A stretch of DNA of 64,000 nucleotides from CBDFKQ01 sp965248855 (GTDB lineage: Bacteria; Bacteroidota; Bacteroidia; Cytophagales; 172606-1), in assembly GCA_965248855.1 (NCBI GenBank), contig CBDFKQ010000022.1, positions 111,250 through 175,249 of the forward strand, in the 5' to 3' direction. This document shows positions 9,359 through 18,515 of the stretch, piece by piece; the first letter of the stretch is position 1; the number at the start of each line of letters is the position of its first letter. Both the position numbers and the translations under genes were made by a program. The notes under the pieces are model-generated. The model did not search any database. It worked only from the letters and a program-made list of their open reading frames with translations, and was not told the DNA's origin.

Positions 9359-10198
9359 CTAATCTTGTTGCAAAGCAAAACTGATAGGAAGTGTAAACTT
9401 TACAGAAACATTTCTTCCACCTTGTTTTCCGGGAGTCCACTTAGGCATCCCTTGAATAACTCTTGTTGCTTCTTCATCACATCCAAATCCAATTCCTTTT
9501 AATACTTCAACTTTAGATATTTGACCCTGACTATTAACAACAAAAGTTAAATAAACTTTACCTTGAGCATTTACTCTTTGAGCGGAAACAGGGTAGTGGA
9601 GATTTTTACCTAAATATTTTGATAAAGCTCCTAAACCTCCGGGGTAACTAGGATCAATCTCTACCTTTGTAAATACTTTTTCTTCTACCGGTTCACCAAG
9701 CAAAGTATTTTTTTCAACCGGCTCAACTATTATATCATCTGTTGTTGGTCCATCATTATTTATTGTACCAATTACTTTGCCTTTAATTTCATCTACAGTA
9801 GGAGGCAATTCAGTAGGTATATCTTTATCAGTAATTTCAGGAGGTAGAAATCTAACCGTATTTACGACAGGTGGGGTTACTTCTACGCGAGGAATTACAA
9901 TTTCAGGAACAGATTCAATTAAAGGGGGAGGAGATTCTATAATAATATCCGGTCCTAAACGTATCATTCTTCTATCTGAATCGTTCATCATATTAGAAAC
10001 AATACTTCCACCAACAGTACTAATAGATAAACCAATCCCAATTATAGAAGCTATTAAAACATTTCTTCCATAATTCTTTCTTAAAAGATAAGCACCATAT
10101 TTTTTATTTCTACCAGAGAAAATAATATCATTAATATCTGTAGGAATGTTTGTTAAGTTCAAGGGATTAGAACTTAAATTAGTTGTGTATGCCGTCAT
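9359..10198 (-). CDS. tonB: Energy transducer TonB
   Basis: This 279-residue TonB-family protein links inner-membrane proton-motive energy to outer-membrane receptors. It has a cytoplasmic N-terminus with the YGAYLLRKNYGRN motif usual in Bacteroidota TonBs, one membrane anchor (about 47-70) and a periplasmic spacer rich in Pro, Glu and Val (about 85-180). The C-terminal TonB domain (about 183-279) carries YPGG, HYPVSAQ and the GKVYLTFVVNSQGQISKVEVLKG block. No exbB or exbD gene is next to it. It heads a leftward run with the small membrane protein and the PstS-like lipoprotein. Confidence 0.92.
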   Translation of the reverse strand: MTAYTTNLSSNPLNLTNIPTDINDIIFSGRNKKYGAYLLRKNYGRNVLIASIIGIGLSISTVGGSIVSNMMNDSDRRMIRLGPDIIIESPPPLIESVPEIVIPRVEVTPPVVNTVRFLPPEITDKDIPTELPPTVDEIKGKVIGTINNDGPTTDDIIVEPVEKNTLLGEPVEEKVFTKVEIDPSYPGGLGALSKYLGKNLHYPVSAQRVNAQGKVYLTFVVNSQGQISKVEVLKGIGFGCDEEATRVIQGMPKWTPGKQGGRNVSVKFTLPISFALQQD

Positions 10199-10319
10199 GA
10201 TTTTATTTTTAAAATGTGAAAATTTAAGTTTATACTTATAGGATTCACATTATTTATTTTTCCATAAAAAATAAATAAAATTATTACAAAAGATTTCAAC
10301 AAAAAATTAAACAGTTATC

Positions 10320-10349
10320 AATATATCAATATCTATATATTGATATATT
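10320..10349. repeat. Short palindrome related to the dispersed TATCAATATC element
   Basis: Bases 10320-10332 and 10337-10349 are perfect inverted arms around CTAT. The core TATCAATATC is shared with elements at 35945, 41486 and 49664. It lies in the divergent region between tonB and the unknown CxxC gene. Confidence 0.45.
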
Positions 10350-10436
10350 AAAAAGTAAAACATATAATTATGAAAGAAATTAATCTTATCAATCCGGAAA
10401 GAAAAATTTAAAACTTATAATCAATAAATTTAAAAT

Positions 10437-11051
10437 ATGCTGCAAAATCGAGTAGATCCTTTTGGAAATATTTTTAAAACGAGTGCTAGGGGAGTTTTAA
10501 CCGGAACGCGAGGGGTGATACACAATGATAAAAAAGAAATTATTCGCCCGTTTAAATTAAAAGCCTGGATTACTTGCCTGCTTGAATTTAAAGGAAGGCA
10601 AAGAAAAATGATGACGCCCAACAGGTATACAGAATTATTCTTTCTTGATGAGGCTACTTCTTTTTCTGCCGGCCACAGGCCGTGTTTTGAATGCAGAAGA
10701 GACGATGCAAAAAAATTTAAAACATGTTGGCTAAAAGGAAATCCTGAATACGGTTTTTCAGAAAAAACATCTATAAATGAAATAGATAAAATTATTCATA
10801 AAGAAAGAATAGATTCCAACTTTAAAAAAGTAGTTTATGAAACCAATCTAAAAGATTTACCTGATGGCGTTTTTATTATGCAAGATAATAATGCATATCT
10901 TTTAAAAGATGGATTAATGTATCTTTGGACACCATTTGGGTATGAAAAAACGAGAGGTACAATTAACAATAACAAAGTATATTTATTAACTCCAAAATCA
11001 GTTGTAAATGCTTTTAAAGCAGGTTATAAACCACAAACAGCAATAAATTAA
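10437..11051 (+). CDS. Conserved-looking protein of unknown function with a CxxC motif
   Basis: This is a 204-residue soluble protein without signal peptide or membrane segment. The most striking part is FSAGHRPCFECRRDD (Cys83 and Cys86), with two more cysteines at 47 and 97. The spacing and the preceding RP resemble the zinc knuckle of Ada-type proteins (RPCxxC), but the rest does not match Ada and I do not claim homology. A basic N-terminal half (KGRQRKMMTPNRYTELFFLDEATSF) could bind nucleic acid; this is speculative. A strong hairpin terminator follows the stop at once, which supports a complete gene. Confidence 0.7.
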   Translation: MLQNRVDPFGNIFKTSARGVLTGTRGVIHNDKKEIIRPFKLKAWITCLLEFKGRQRKMMTPNRYTELFFLDEATSFSAGHRPCFECRRDDAKKFKTCWLKGNPEYGFSEKTSINEIDKIIHKERIDSNFKKVVYETNLKDLPDGVFIMQDNNAYLLKDGLMYLWTPFGYEKTRGTINNNKVYLLTPKSVVNAFKAGYKPQTAIN

Positions 11052-11076
11052 AAAACGGAGTCTTTACTCCGTTTTT
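11051..11076. terminator. Bidirectional hairpin terminator
   Basis: 11-base arms AAAAACGGAGT and its complement (11051-11061 and 11066-11076) enclose a 4-base loop, with A-tract on one side and T-tract on the other. It lies between the convergent CxxC gene and tex. Confidence 0.78.
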
Positions 11077-11078
11077 AA

Positions 11079-13304
11079 TTATTTTCCAAATATTGCTTTC
11101 AATTTTGCCAATTTATCATCCATGCTTTCGGTCTCTTCTTTTTTATTTACAGGTTTTTCTTTTTTAGATGTATTATTTGAATTACCTTTTAAAGATAAAG
11201 AAATTCTTTTTCGCGCTTTATCCACTTCCAATACCGTAACAATCACTTTTTGTTGAACTTTAACTGCTTGTTTCGGATCAGAAATAAAAGTATCGGAAAG
11301 GTGGCTGACATGCACCAAACCATCCTGATGAACACCAATATCTACAAATGCTCCAAAATTTGTAACATTTGTAACTATCCCCGGCAATTGCATTCCGATT
11401 TTTAAATCGTCAATTTTATTTATCCCTTCTGCAAAATTAAATGTTTCAAATTTTTGACGGGGGTCACGGCCGGGTTTTGCTAATTCTTGCATAATATCAT
11501 GCAATGTTGGCAAACCAACTTTTTCGGTAGTGTATTTTTTTATTTCAATCTGCTTTCTTAATTCACTGTTTTTCATTAAATCACTAACAGTGCAATTGAT
11601 ATCTCCTGCCATTTTTTCAACAATATGATAACTTTCGGGATGAACAGAAGAAGAATCCAATGGATGTGAGGCTTCACGAATTCTTAAAAAACCGGCGCAT
11701 TGTTCGTAAGCTTTATCACCCATTCGTGCAACTTTTTTTAATTCATTCCTGCTTTTAAAAGCACCATTTGTATTTCTATAATTAACAATATTTTGTGCCA
11801 GTTGTGGTCCAAGACCGGAAACATAAGTTAATAATTGTTTACTTGCAGTATTTACTTCCACTCCAACAGCATTTACACAACTCATAACTACATCATCCAA
11901 ACTGCCTTGCAATTTTAATTGGTTTACATCATGTTGGTATTGCCCTACTCCTATTGATTTTGGATCAATCTTTACTAATTCAGCAAGCGGGTCCATTAAT
12001 CTTCTTCCAATCGAAACTGCTCCTCTCACTGTAACATCATAATCCGGAAATTCTTCACGTGCTACATCCGACGCCGAATAAACCGAAGCACCGCTTTCAT
12101 TAACCATTACAATTAATATTTCGGGAGGTAAATTTAATTTTTTAACAAATTCTTCTGTTTCCCTTCCCGCAGTTCCATTTCCAATTGCTACAGCTTCAAT
12201 ATTATATTTTGCACATAAAGCGAGTAAAGTATGTTGTGCTTCTTGTTTTTTATTTGGCATTTCCGGATATACTACATCATTGTGCAACAGTTGCCCCTGT
12301 TTATCTAAGCAAACAACTTTACATCCTGTTCGAAAACCAGGATCAATGGCTAAAATATTTTTTTGTCCGATTGGTGAGGTCATCAAAAGTTCTCGAAGGT
12401 TTTCAACAAAAACTTTAATGGCTTCTACATCGGCAATTTCTTTTAAACTTAAGCGAATATCATTTTCAATACTTGGCCTCATTAATCTTTTATACGCATC
12501 CTGAACTGATAGTTTTACTTGTTCACGACTTTCGTTTCTTTCATTTTTTAAAAATATATTTTCAAGTATTTCTATTGCCTGTTCTTCCTGCGGAAAAATA
12601 TCAATCATTAAAAAACCTTCTTTTTCACCTCTAAGCATAGCCAATAACCTATGAGAAGGAATTTTTTTAACACCTTCAGACCATTCAAAATAATCTTTAA
12701 ATTTTTGGGCTTCAACTTCCTTCCCGGGATAAACTTTTGAATTCATTACTGCTGAATCCATAAATAATTTACGTATTAATGCACGTCCTTCCTGATTTTC
12801 ATTTATTATTTCAGAAATAATATCTCTTGCACCTGCCAAAGCTTCTTCAACAGAAGCAACACCTTTTTCAGCGTCAATATATTTTTTTGCTTCCTCAATT
12901 ATATTTTTGTTATCCTGTTCATAAATAAAAATAGCCAGAGGTTCCAATCCCTTTTCTTTGGCGATAGTTGCCCTGGTTCGTCTTTTTATTTTGTATGGTA
13001 AATACAAATCTTCCAACACTGTTAATGTTTTTGCTGCATTAATTTTTTCTTCGAGTTCTGGAGTAAGTTTATTTTGATCGGTGATCGATTTTAAAATACT
13101 TTCACGCCTTTTATCAAGCTCTCGCAGTTGTTCTGCCCTATCCCTGATATTAGCAATTTGAACTTCATCTAAATTACCTGTTATTTCTTTTCTGTATCGG
13201 GAAATAAAAGGAATTGTTCCTCCGCCATCTAATAATTCAATAGTTGCCAGTACTTGTTTTTCTGCAATTGATAACTCGGTTGCAATAATTTCAAAATGCG
13301 TCAT
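11079..13304 (-). CDS. tex: Tex family RNA-binding transcription accessory protein
   Basis: This 741-residue protein has the full Tex layout: N-terminal helical region with IPFISRYRKEITGNLDE, a YqgF-like RNase H fold (LAIDPGFRTGCKVVCLD, about residues 322-338), helix-hairpin-helix repeats (LTYVSGLGPQLAQNIVNYRN) and a C-terminal S1 RNA-binding domain (GIVTNVTNFGAFVDIGVHQDGLVHVSHLSD). Tex proteins bind RNA and affect transcription and growth in several bacteria. A Lys/Glu-rich linker follows the S1 domain. A TATTTTTG element (13350-13357) upstream could be the -7 promoter site. Opposite-strand frames inside the gene are shadows. Confidence 0.93.
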   Translation of the reverse strand: MTHFEIIATELSIAEKQVLATIELLDGGGTIPFISRYRKEITGNLDEVQIANIRDRAEQLRELDKRRESILKSITDQNKLTPELEEKINAAKTLTVLEDLYLPYKIKRRTRATIAKEKGLEPLAIFIYEQDNKNIIEEAKKYIDAEKGVASVEEALAGARDIISEIINENQEGRALIRKLFMDSAVMNSKVYPGKEVEAQKFKDYFEWSEGVKKIPSHRLLAMLRGEKEGFLMIDIFPQEEQAIEILENIFLKNERNESREQVKLSVQDAYKRLMRPSIENDIRLSLKEIADVEAIKVFVENLRELLMTSPIGQKNILAIDPGFRTGCKVVCLDKQGQLLHNDVVYPEMPNKKQEAQHTLLALCAKYNIEAVAIGNGTAGRETEEFVKKLNLPPEILIVMVNESGASVYSASDVAREEFPDYDVTVRGAVSIGRRLMDPLAELVKIDPKSIGVGQYQHDVNQLKLQGSLDDVVMSCVNAVGVEVNTASKQLLTYVSGLGPQLAQNIVNYRNTNGAFKSRNELKKVARMGDKAYEQCAGFLRIREASHPLDSSSVHPESYHIVEKMAGDINCTVSDLMKNSELRKQIEIKKYTTEKVGLPTLHDIMQELAKPGRDPRQKFETFNFAEGINKIDDLKIGMQLPGIVTNVTNFGAFVDIGVHQDGLVHVSHLSDTFISDPKQAVKVQQKVIVTVLEVDKARKRISLSLKGNSNNTSKKEKPVNKKEETESMDDKLAKLKAIFGK

Positions 13305-13349
13305 AAATTAATTTAAAAATATTTTCAATCATCGAAAAAAATAGAGCTG

Positions 13350-13357
13350 CAAAAATA
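13350..13357 (-). promoter_or_regulatory. Candidate -7 element (TATTTTTG) for tex
   Basis: Read on the minus strand this matches the Bacteroidota -7 consensus TAnnTTTG, about 46 bases before the tex start codon. I see no convincing -33 TTG at the right spacing, so it is only a candidate. Confidence 0.3.
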
Positions 13358-13438
13358 AAGAAAGAAAGGAACTATCATAAAGGTGGCTTGCACCAACAAA
13401 AGAAAAACCAAAAAAAATAAGGAATAACTATATTAAAC

Positions 13439-13474
13439 AAGGAAAGTTTATTTAATATTTAAATAAACTTCCTT
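13439..13474 (-). terminator. Hairpin downstream of the cytochrome b gene
   Basis: A left arm at 13439-13455 and right arm at 13459-13474 pair over 16 bases with one bulged A and a TAT loop. It begins 4 bases past the cytochrome b stop on the minus strand and is followed in that direction by a short T-rich stretch. Confidence 0.55.
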
Positions 13475-13478
13475 CAAT

Positions 13479-14129
13479 TTACAATTCTGATTTCCCATTA
13501 ATCATTCTTGAAACAATACCTCCATAATTGGTTAAATCATAACGAATAACACCACCAACATGAAAAAGAATATACGCATATAAACCATATTGAACAATTT
13601 CATGTATTTTTTCGGCCGGTTCATGAAACGGATCCAACCATTTAACATCTTCAAACGCAAGTATAAGGCCTGTTAAAATCATAGTAAAAAAAATGAAATA
13701 AAAGAAAACATAACCATATTGAACCCATAAGTAATGCTTTTTTTCGTCGTTTACTCCTTTAAATTGAATAGCATTTTTAATGCGAGTGCTAATTTTCTTT
13801 TCTTTTGACAAAGAGATTTCTATTAAAATTCGCCATAGTAATAAAATGGAAAGGCCATAACCTAAATATTTATGAAGGATCCACAATTTATCGCTAAACT
13901 CATGTGCTACTCCTCTAGCCTGATCTTTTGTAATTATTCCGCCATTTTCTTTAACCTGATCTTCCACCAAAGTTATATTATTGGATGTTTTAAAAAGAGT
14001 AGAACCAAAAATGACAGTCCAAATAGAAATTAAGAAAAATAAAAAAGTAAGCCAGTGCCACAACCTGATTGATGCAGGTTTAGATTGTTTAAAAAACATT
14101 GGTTGAATAATAGTATTATCTTCAATCAT
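13479..14129 (-). CDS. Cytochrome b/b561-type membrane protein
   Basis: This 216-residue integral membrane protein has four predicted helices (about 22-45, 82-103, 133-157 and 178-196). Histidines sit at places expected for haem ligands: RLWHWLTF in helix 1, LWILHKYLGYG in helix 2 and YAYILFHVGGVIRYD in helix 4. This fits the cytochrome b/b6 or Ni,Fe-hydrogenase-type cytochrome b superfamily, which passes electrons between quinones and soluble partners. No partner dehydrogenase gene adjoins it, so its electron donor is unknown. Confidence 0.8.
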   Translation of the reverse strand: MIEDNTIIQPMFFKQSKPASIRLWHWLTFLFFLISIWTVIFGSTLFKTSNNITLVEDQVKENGGIITKDQARGVAHEFSDKLWILHKYLGYGLSILLLWRILIEISLSKEKKISTRIKNAIQFKGVNDEKKHYLWVQYGYVFFYFIFFTMILTGLILAFEDVKWLDPFHEPAEKIHEIVQYGLYAYILFHVGGVIRYDLTNYGGIVSRMINGKSEL

Positions 14130-14351
14130 ATTATATCGGTTAAATTTTATTTAAATATAGAAATCTTAAAAGCAAAAATTTATTAAAATAGAAATTATAA
14201 TGGATCCAATTTTTTATTAATCAGCATTATAAAATTTTGTTGGTATAATATTTTTATAACAACCACATGCTTATGTGACATTTAAAGAAATGAATAAATA
14301 TTTTTCCGGGCTGCTTGCCTAAAAATCCACAATTATAACTAAAAATTAAGA

Positions 14352-15836
14352 ATGGAAAATTTTACAATGTTACAATTTTTTGAATGGTACTATCCTGCAG
14401 ATGGAAGTTTGTGGAATCAATTAAAAAAAGAGGCGTCGTCATTAAAAGAAAAAGGAATTGACACAATATGGTTGCCTCCCGCTCATAAAGGTTCTAAAGG
14501 AGTTCAATCTGAAGGATATGATTCTTATGATTTGTATGATTTAGGAGAATTTGATCAAAAAGGAACTGTAAAAACAAAATTCGGAACAAAAGAAGAATTG
14601 TTAAATGCAGTTGATGCATGTAAAAAGGCAGGTTTAAATATAATATCAGATATTGTTTTAAATCATTTAGGTGGTGCAGATGAAACAGAAACAATTACTG
14701 CCAGAAAAGTTAATCCAAACAACCGTAAGGAATATATAAGTGAACCCTATGAAATAGAAGCTTATACAAAATTTACATACCCCGGTAGAAAAGGAAAATA
14801 TTCCCAATTTGTTTGGGATTTTCAATGCTTTTCAGGTATTGATTATGATAATAAAAATAAAGAAAATGGAATTTTTACAATTCAAAACCAATATGGAGAA
14901 GGCTGGGAAGATGGTGTAAGTACTGAAAATGGAAATTATGATTATTTAATGTTTAGCGATATAGAATTTAGAAACCCTAATGTAGTCGAAGAATTAAATC
15001 GTTGGGGATTATGGCTATATAATACAATTAAATTTGATGGAATGAGGCTTGATGCAATTAAACATATCAACCCACAATTTTTTAATGAATGGCTTGATTT
15101 TATGCGCAAGGAGACAGGAAAAGAATTATTTACAGTGGGCGAATATTGGGATCCATATAATTTATCTACTCTTCTTGAATATATTGATGCTACGCAAGGA
15201 AGAATGTCGTTATTTGATGCACCATTGCACCTCAATCTTCATACCGCATCCCGATCAGGGAAAAACTTTGACCTTACTACAATTTTTCACAATTCTTTGG
15301 TAGATGCAAGGCCTGATCTGGCTGTTACACTTGTAGAAAACCATGATACACAACCATTACAATCTTTAGAACAACCAATCGAACCATGGTTTAAAGCTAT
15401 TTCTTATTCTTTAATACTTTTAAGAGAAAAAGGATACCCTTGTATATTTTATGCGGATTTGTATGGTGCAAAATATAAAGATAAAGGCGGAGATGGAAAC
15501 GAATATGAGGTAATTATTGAAAAATGTGTTGAACTGGAAATATTGCTTCATATAAGAAAAAAAATATCATACGGAACGCAAAGGGATTATTTCGATCATG
15601 CAAATTGCATCGGATGGACTAGAGAAGGCGTTGATGAATACGAAAAATCGGGTTGTGCTGTTGTAATTTCAAATAGTGATGATGGGTATAAATATATGGA
15701 GATAGGTAAAAAACATGCCGGAAAAAACTTTATTGATGCCATGAAAAAACATGAAGAAAAAATAACCATTAACGAGGATGGTTGGGCAGAATTTAAAGTT
15801 AATGCCGCTTCTGTTAGTGTTTGGATTTTAGAATAA
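14352..15836 (+). CDS. Cytoplasmic alpha-amylase, GH13
   Basis: This 494-residue alpha-amylase hydrolyses alpha-1,4-glucosidic bonds. The GH13 conserved regions are present: DIVLNH (100-105), GMRLDAIKHI with the nucleophile Asp234, TVGEYW with acid/base Glu264 and VENHDTQP with His331-Asp332. The start MENFTMLQFFEWYYPADGSLW is typical of the liquefying/cytosolic AmyS-AmyA group (GH13_5). There is no signal peptide, so it should act on internal glycogen or imported maltodextrins. GlgE, another alpha-glucan enzyme, is about 36 kb away and not co-transcribed. Confidence 0.93.
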   Translation: MENFTMLQFFEWYYPADGSLWNQLKKEASSLKEKGIDTIWLPPAHKGSKGVQSEGYDSYDLYDLGEFDQKGTVKTKFGTKEELLNAVDACKKAGLNIISDIVLNHLGGADETETITARKVNPNNRKEYISEPYEIEAYTKFTYPGRKGKYSQFVWDFQCFSGIDYDNKNKENGIFTIQNQYGEGWEDGVSTENGNYDYLMFSDIEFRNPNVVEELNRWGLWLYNTIKFDGMRLDAIKHINPQFFNEWLDFMRKETGKELFTVGEYWDPYNLSTLLEYIDATQGRMSLFDAPLHLNLHTASRSGKNFDLTTIFHNSLVDARPDLAVTLVENHDTQPLQSLEQPIEPWFKAISYSLILLREKGYPCIFYADLYGAKYKDKGGDGNEYEVIIEKCVELEILLHIRKKISYGTQRDYFDHANCIGWTREGVDEYEKSGCAVVISNSDDGYKYMEIGKKHAGKNFIDAMKKHEEKITINEDGWAEFKVNAASVSVWILE

Positions 15837-15847
15837 AAATAAATTGT

Positions 15848-15892
15848 AAAAAAGCCTTTTAAAATTCGAATTAAGTTTTAAAAGGCTTTTTT
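15848..15892 (+). terminator. Hairpin terminator after alpha-amylase
   Basis: 17-base complementary arms (15848-15864 and 15876-15892; core AAGCCTTTTAAAA) enclose an 11-base loop, followed by T residues, 11 bases past the amylase stop. Confidence 0.78.
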
Positions 15893-15944
15893 TATTCCTT
15901 AAATTAAAAATTGATATTTGTAAATTATTTTTATCAATTTTTAC

Positions 15945-16799
15945 ATGCCTCTTTATAAATTTTTAATTTGTTTTTCATTTTGTATCATTTTTTGTAATTG
16001 TAAAACAAAAAAAAACAAACCCGGGAAATTTATTGAAAAAGGGCTTGGAGCATATTCAATTAAACAAATTGCAAAGTTACCGTCCAAAATTGATGAAAGT
16101 TCAGGCCTTGCTTGGGCAGATGACAGTACACTTTATACAGTTAACGATGGAGGTGGAAAGGCCTCACTTTACCGGATTAATTTAAAAGGGAAATTTATTC
16201 AGGAAATAAATTTCCCTCATCTTGAAAACAGAGATTGGGAAGAGTTGACAAGGGATAATAAAGGAAATATTTATATAGGTGATATTGGTGATAACTTAAA
16301 CTATCACGATTCTTCTATGGTTTATAAGTTTCATCCCAATCATCCGGAAATAATCGATACAATAACATTTAAATATTCTGATCAAATACCCGGTTTCCAA
16401 AATAGAAGCAGGTTTAAACATAATTTTGATTCGGAGGCCATGTTTTGGATGGATGAAAAATTATACATTTTCTCTAAAAACAGGGATGAAAAGTGGGTTA
16501 AATATTATGTAATTCCTGCAGTAAAAGGAAATTATATAGTAAGTCCCTCGCCACATAAAATTTTACTGGAAAGCATGGTAACAGGTGCAGATATCAGAAA
16601 AGATTTAAAACAATTTGTTTTATTATCTTATAATAGAGTTTATTTTTTTGATTTAAAAGATAAACTAAACTTATTTGTACATCCGGCATTTTCTCTGAAA
16701 ATGTCGAGAGGGCAAACAGAGGCGATAGTTTATAAAAGTAATAAAGAATTAATTATTACTAATGAACAAAGTAAAATGTTCAGCTTAAAGTTGAAATAA
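15945..16799 (+). CDS. Predicted lipoprotein with beta-propeller-like repeats, unknown function
   Basis: This 284-residue protein has an N-terminal hydrophobic segment followed by a cysteine (FCIIFCNCKTKKNKPGK), consistent with a lipoprotein signal. The body is beta-rich. SSGLAWADDSTLYTVNDGGGKASLYRI, LTRDNKGNIYIGDIGDN and FDSEAMFWMDEKLYIFSKN resemble blades of NHL/SdiA-regulated-type propellers, so a surface or periplasmic beta-propeller is likely. The ligand is unknown. It has its own terminator upstream and is convergent with gldH. Confidence 0.65.
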   Translation: MPLYKFLICFSFCIIFCNCKTKKNKPGKFIEKGLGAYSIKQIAKLPSKIDESSGLAWADDSTLYTVNDGGGKASLYRINLKGKFIQEINFPHLENRDWEELTRDNKGNIYIGDIGDNLNYHDSSMVYKFHPNHPEIIDTITFKYSDQIPGFQNRSRFKHNFDSEAMFWMDEKLYIFSKNRDEKWVKYYVIPAVKGNYIVSPSPHKILLESMVTGADIRKDLKQFVLLSYNRVYFFDLKDKLNLFVHPAFSLKMSRGQTEAIVYKSNKELIITNEQSKMFSLKLK

Positions 16800-16829
16800 T
16801 AAACAATATTTTTTTGATAAGTTACCAAC

Positions 16830-17309
16830 TTATTCTACCTTCTCAACCCTGATTCCTATGCTCATAATATCCGGTAAAGGATCCTGACGCATGTATTGTT
16901 GTATTGCGAATGTGTATTCACCTTTTTGAGGAAATTTAACTGAAGAAAGAGATAAAATTTGATTATCAAATATATCTCCCATGCCTTTTCCCTGAGGCTC
17001 TCCGGTTTTTGGATCCATTAATTTTAAATCCTGAAGGTTTGAACTGATTATTATTCCTTTTGCATCCGTAAGAGTGTATTTTAAAAATAAATTATAATAA
17101 GGATACGCTGCAGAATTCCTTACATTATATAAAATATTATATTTTTGATTTGGATCGTCGATTGAAAATTTAAATTTTTGAATATTTTTTATGCTCCAAA
17201 GATTTTCAGGAATGTTATTATACTCTTCATAAACCCTTGCTTTATCGCAACCGGAAAATAAAAATATTCCACAAAATAAAATTAAAAAAAAATTAAAATT
17301 GGTGCTCAT
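16830..17309 (-). CDS. gldH: Gliding motility lipoprotein GldH
   Basis: This 159-residue lipoprotein has lipobox LFSGC (Cys21). Its pattern matches GldH: VYEEYNNIPENLWSIKNIQKFKFSIDDP, NVRNSAAYPYYNLFLKYTL, GEPQGKGMGDIFDNQI and FPQKGEYTFAIQQYMRQDPLPDIMSIGIRVEKV. GldH was defined as a protein required for gliding in Flavobacterium and is also found in non-gliding Bacteroidota. It sits directly downstream of ricT (40-base gap), the arrangement usual in the phylum. With the T9SS plug protein and the GH8 sorting domain elsewhere in the window it supports an active surface-secretion lifestyle. Confidence 0.9.
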   Translation of the reverse strand: MSTNFNFFLILFCGIFLFSGCDKARVYEEYNNIPENLWSIKNIQKFKFSIDDPNQKYNILYNVRNSAAYPYYNLFLKYTLTDAKGIIISSNLQDLKLMDPKTGEPQGKGMGDIFDNQILSLSSVKFPQKGEYTFAIQQYMRQDPLPDIMSIGIRVEKVE

Positions 17310-17349
17310 CCTGATTCAAAAAAATTAAAAATTATATCCTATATAAATT

Positions 17350-18474
17350 TTATTCGGGGTTTTTATTAGAGTTACTTTTATTACCCGGAGTAAATTTTTT
17401 CTTTTTTGTTTTCTTTTTTCCATCCGTTCCGGCAAATTTTTTGTCCATCTGTGCAAGATCTGCATTAATACCTACATGTTTAACATGGGTTTTAACTTCA
17501 TCCAAATCATTATCCAACGAAAAAGGTTTATTTCCTTTTTTATTTTCTGCCAAAATTTCATTTACCCTGTCTACTGCAACAGGAAACCATGTGCTTTCAT
17601 CAGAGTAACCAAACCACATAATTCGTTTAAAAATATCTGTCTTTTGTAAATGTGCCGCACCTCTTGCAGTTAAAAGCGGTGTTTCGAAAGTTGGAATTCC
17701 TTTTAAGGCTTCCATATAAGTATCCAATTCGTAATTAAGGCAACATTTTAATCTGCCACACTGCCCTGATAATTTACTTGGGTTTAATGATAAATTTTGA
17801 TAGCGTGCAGCTGAAGTTGAAACACTTTTAAATTCAGAAAGCCATGTAGAACAACATAATTCCCTACCACATACCCCTATACCGCCTAACCTGCCCGCTT
17901 CTTGCCGTAAGCTGATTTGTTTCATCTCAACCCTAATTTTAAATTCACCGGCCAAAAATTTAATCAATTCCCTGAAATCTACTCTTTCTTCAGCCGAATA
18001 ATAAAAAATTGCTTTAATATTATCTGCCTGATATTCAACATCCGACAATTTCATATTTAACTTAAGCTCATTTACAATTTCGCGGGTTCGGAATAAAGTA
18101 GTCATTTCACGGGCCTTTGCCTGTTCATATTTTTCCAAATCTTTTTCAGTAGCTATCCTATAAATGGTTCTTATTTCAGGATCTGCTTCACTTATATTTT
18201 TTTTCCGCATTTGAAGGCGAACCAACTCTCCTTCTAAAGATACAAACCCAATATGATGTCCGTTTTGAACATCTACTACAACTGCATCTCCAATAGTTAA
18301 ATCAAGTTTTTCAGTATTTTTAAAAAATTCTTTTCTTCCTCCTTTAAATCTTACTTCAACTATATCAAACCTTTCATCAATTGCTGTGTCCATATCACTC
18401 AACCAATCAAAAACCGACATTTTTTCATTGGTACTACATCCCGCTCCGCCGGTTGTGCAACTTTTACATCCCAT
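17350..18474 (-). CDS. ricT: PSP1 domain protein, RicT/YaaT family
   Basis: This 374-residue protein has a cysteine-rich N-terminus (C3, C6, C13) and a PSP1 domain. The conserved cysteine block is CGRELCC (202-208) and CGRLKCC (239-245). In Bacillus RicT these cysteines help bind Fe-S clusters in the RicAFT complex, which stimulates RNA processing. RicA and RicF are not next to it here. The C-terminal 25 residues are a Lys/Asn-rich tail (KKKTKKKKFTPGNKSNSN), possibly for nucleic acid contact. It lies between purD and gldH, all leftward. Confidence 0.87.
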   Translation of the reverse strand: MGCKSCTTGGAGCSTNEKMSVFDWLSDMDTAIDERFDIVEVRFKGGRKEFFKNTEKLDLTIGDAVVVDVQNGHHIGFVSLEGELVRLQMRKKNISEADPEIRTIYRIATEKDLEKYEQAKAREMTTLFRTREIVNELKLNMKLSDVEYQADNIKAIFYYSAEERVDFRELIKFLAGEFKIRVEMKQISLRQEAGRLGGIGVCGRELCCSTWLSEFKSVSTSAARYQNLSLNPSKLSGQCGRLKCCLNYELDTYMEALKGIPTFETPLLTARGAAHLQKTDIFKRIMWFGYSDESTWFPVAVDRVNEILAENKKGNKPFSLDNDLDEVKTHVKHVGINADLAQMDKKFAGTDGKKKTKKKKFTPGNKSNSNKNPE

Positions 18475-18490
18475 TTTAATATATATTTTA

Positions 18491-18515
18491 ATAAAGAATT
18501 TTTTAAATTCTTTAT
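18491..18515 (-). terminator. Small hairpin overlapping the purD stop codon
   Basis: 11-base arms (ATAAAGAATTT and complement, 18491-18501 and 18505-18515) surround TTT. No good T-run follows on the minus strand, so it may be a weak terminator or processing site between purD and ricT. Confidence 0.3.

Noticed and set aside
12185..12504. Rightward open frames inside tex
   Set aside because: They lie antisense to the conserved core of tex, lack a start context and overlap one another in different frames; they are shadows.
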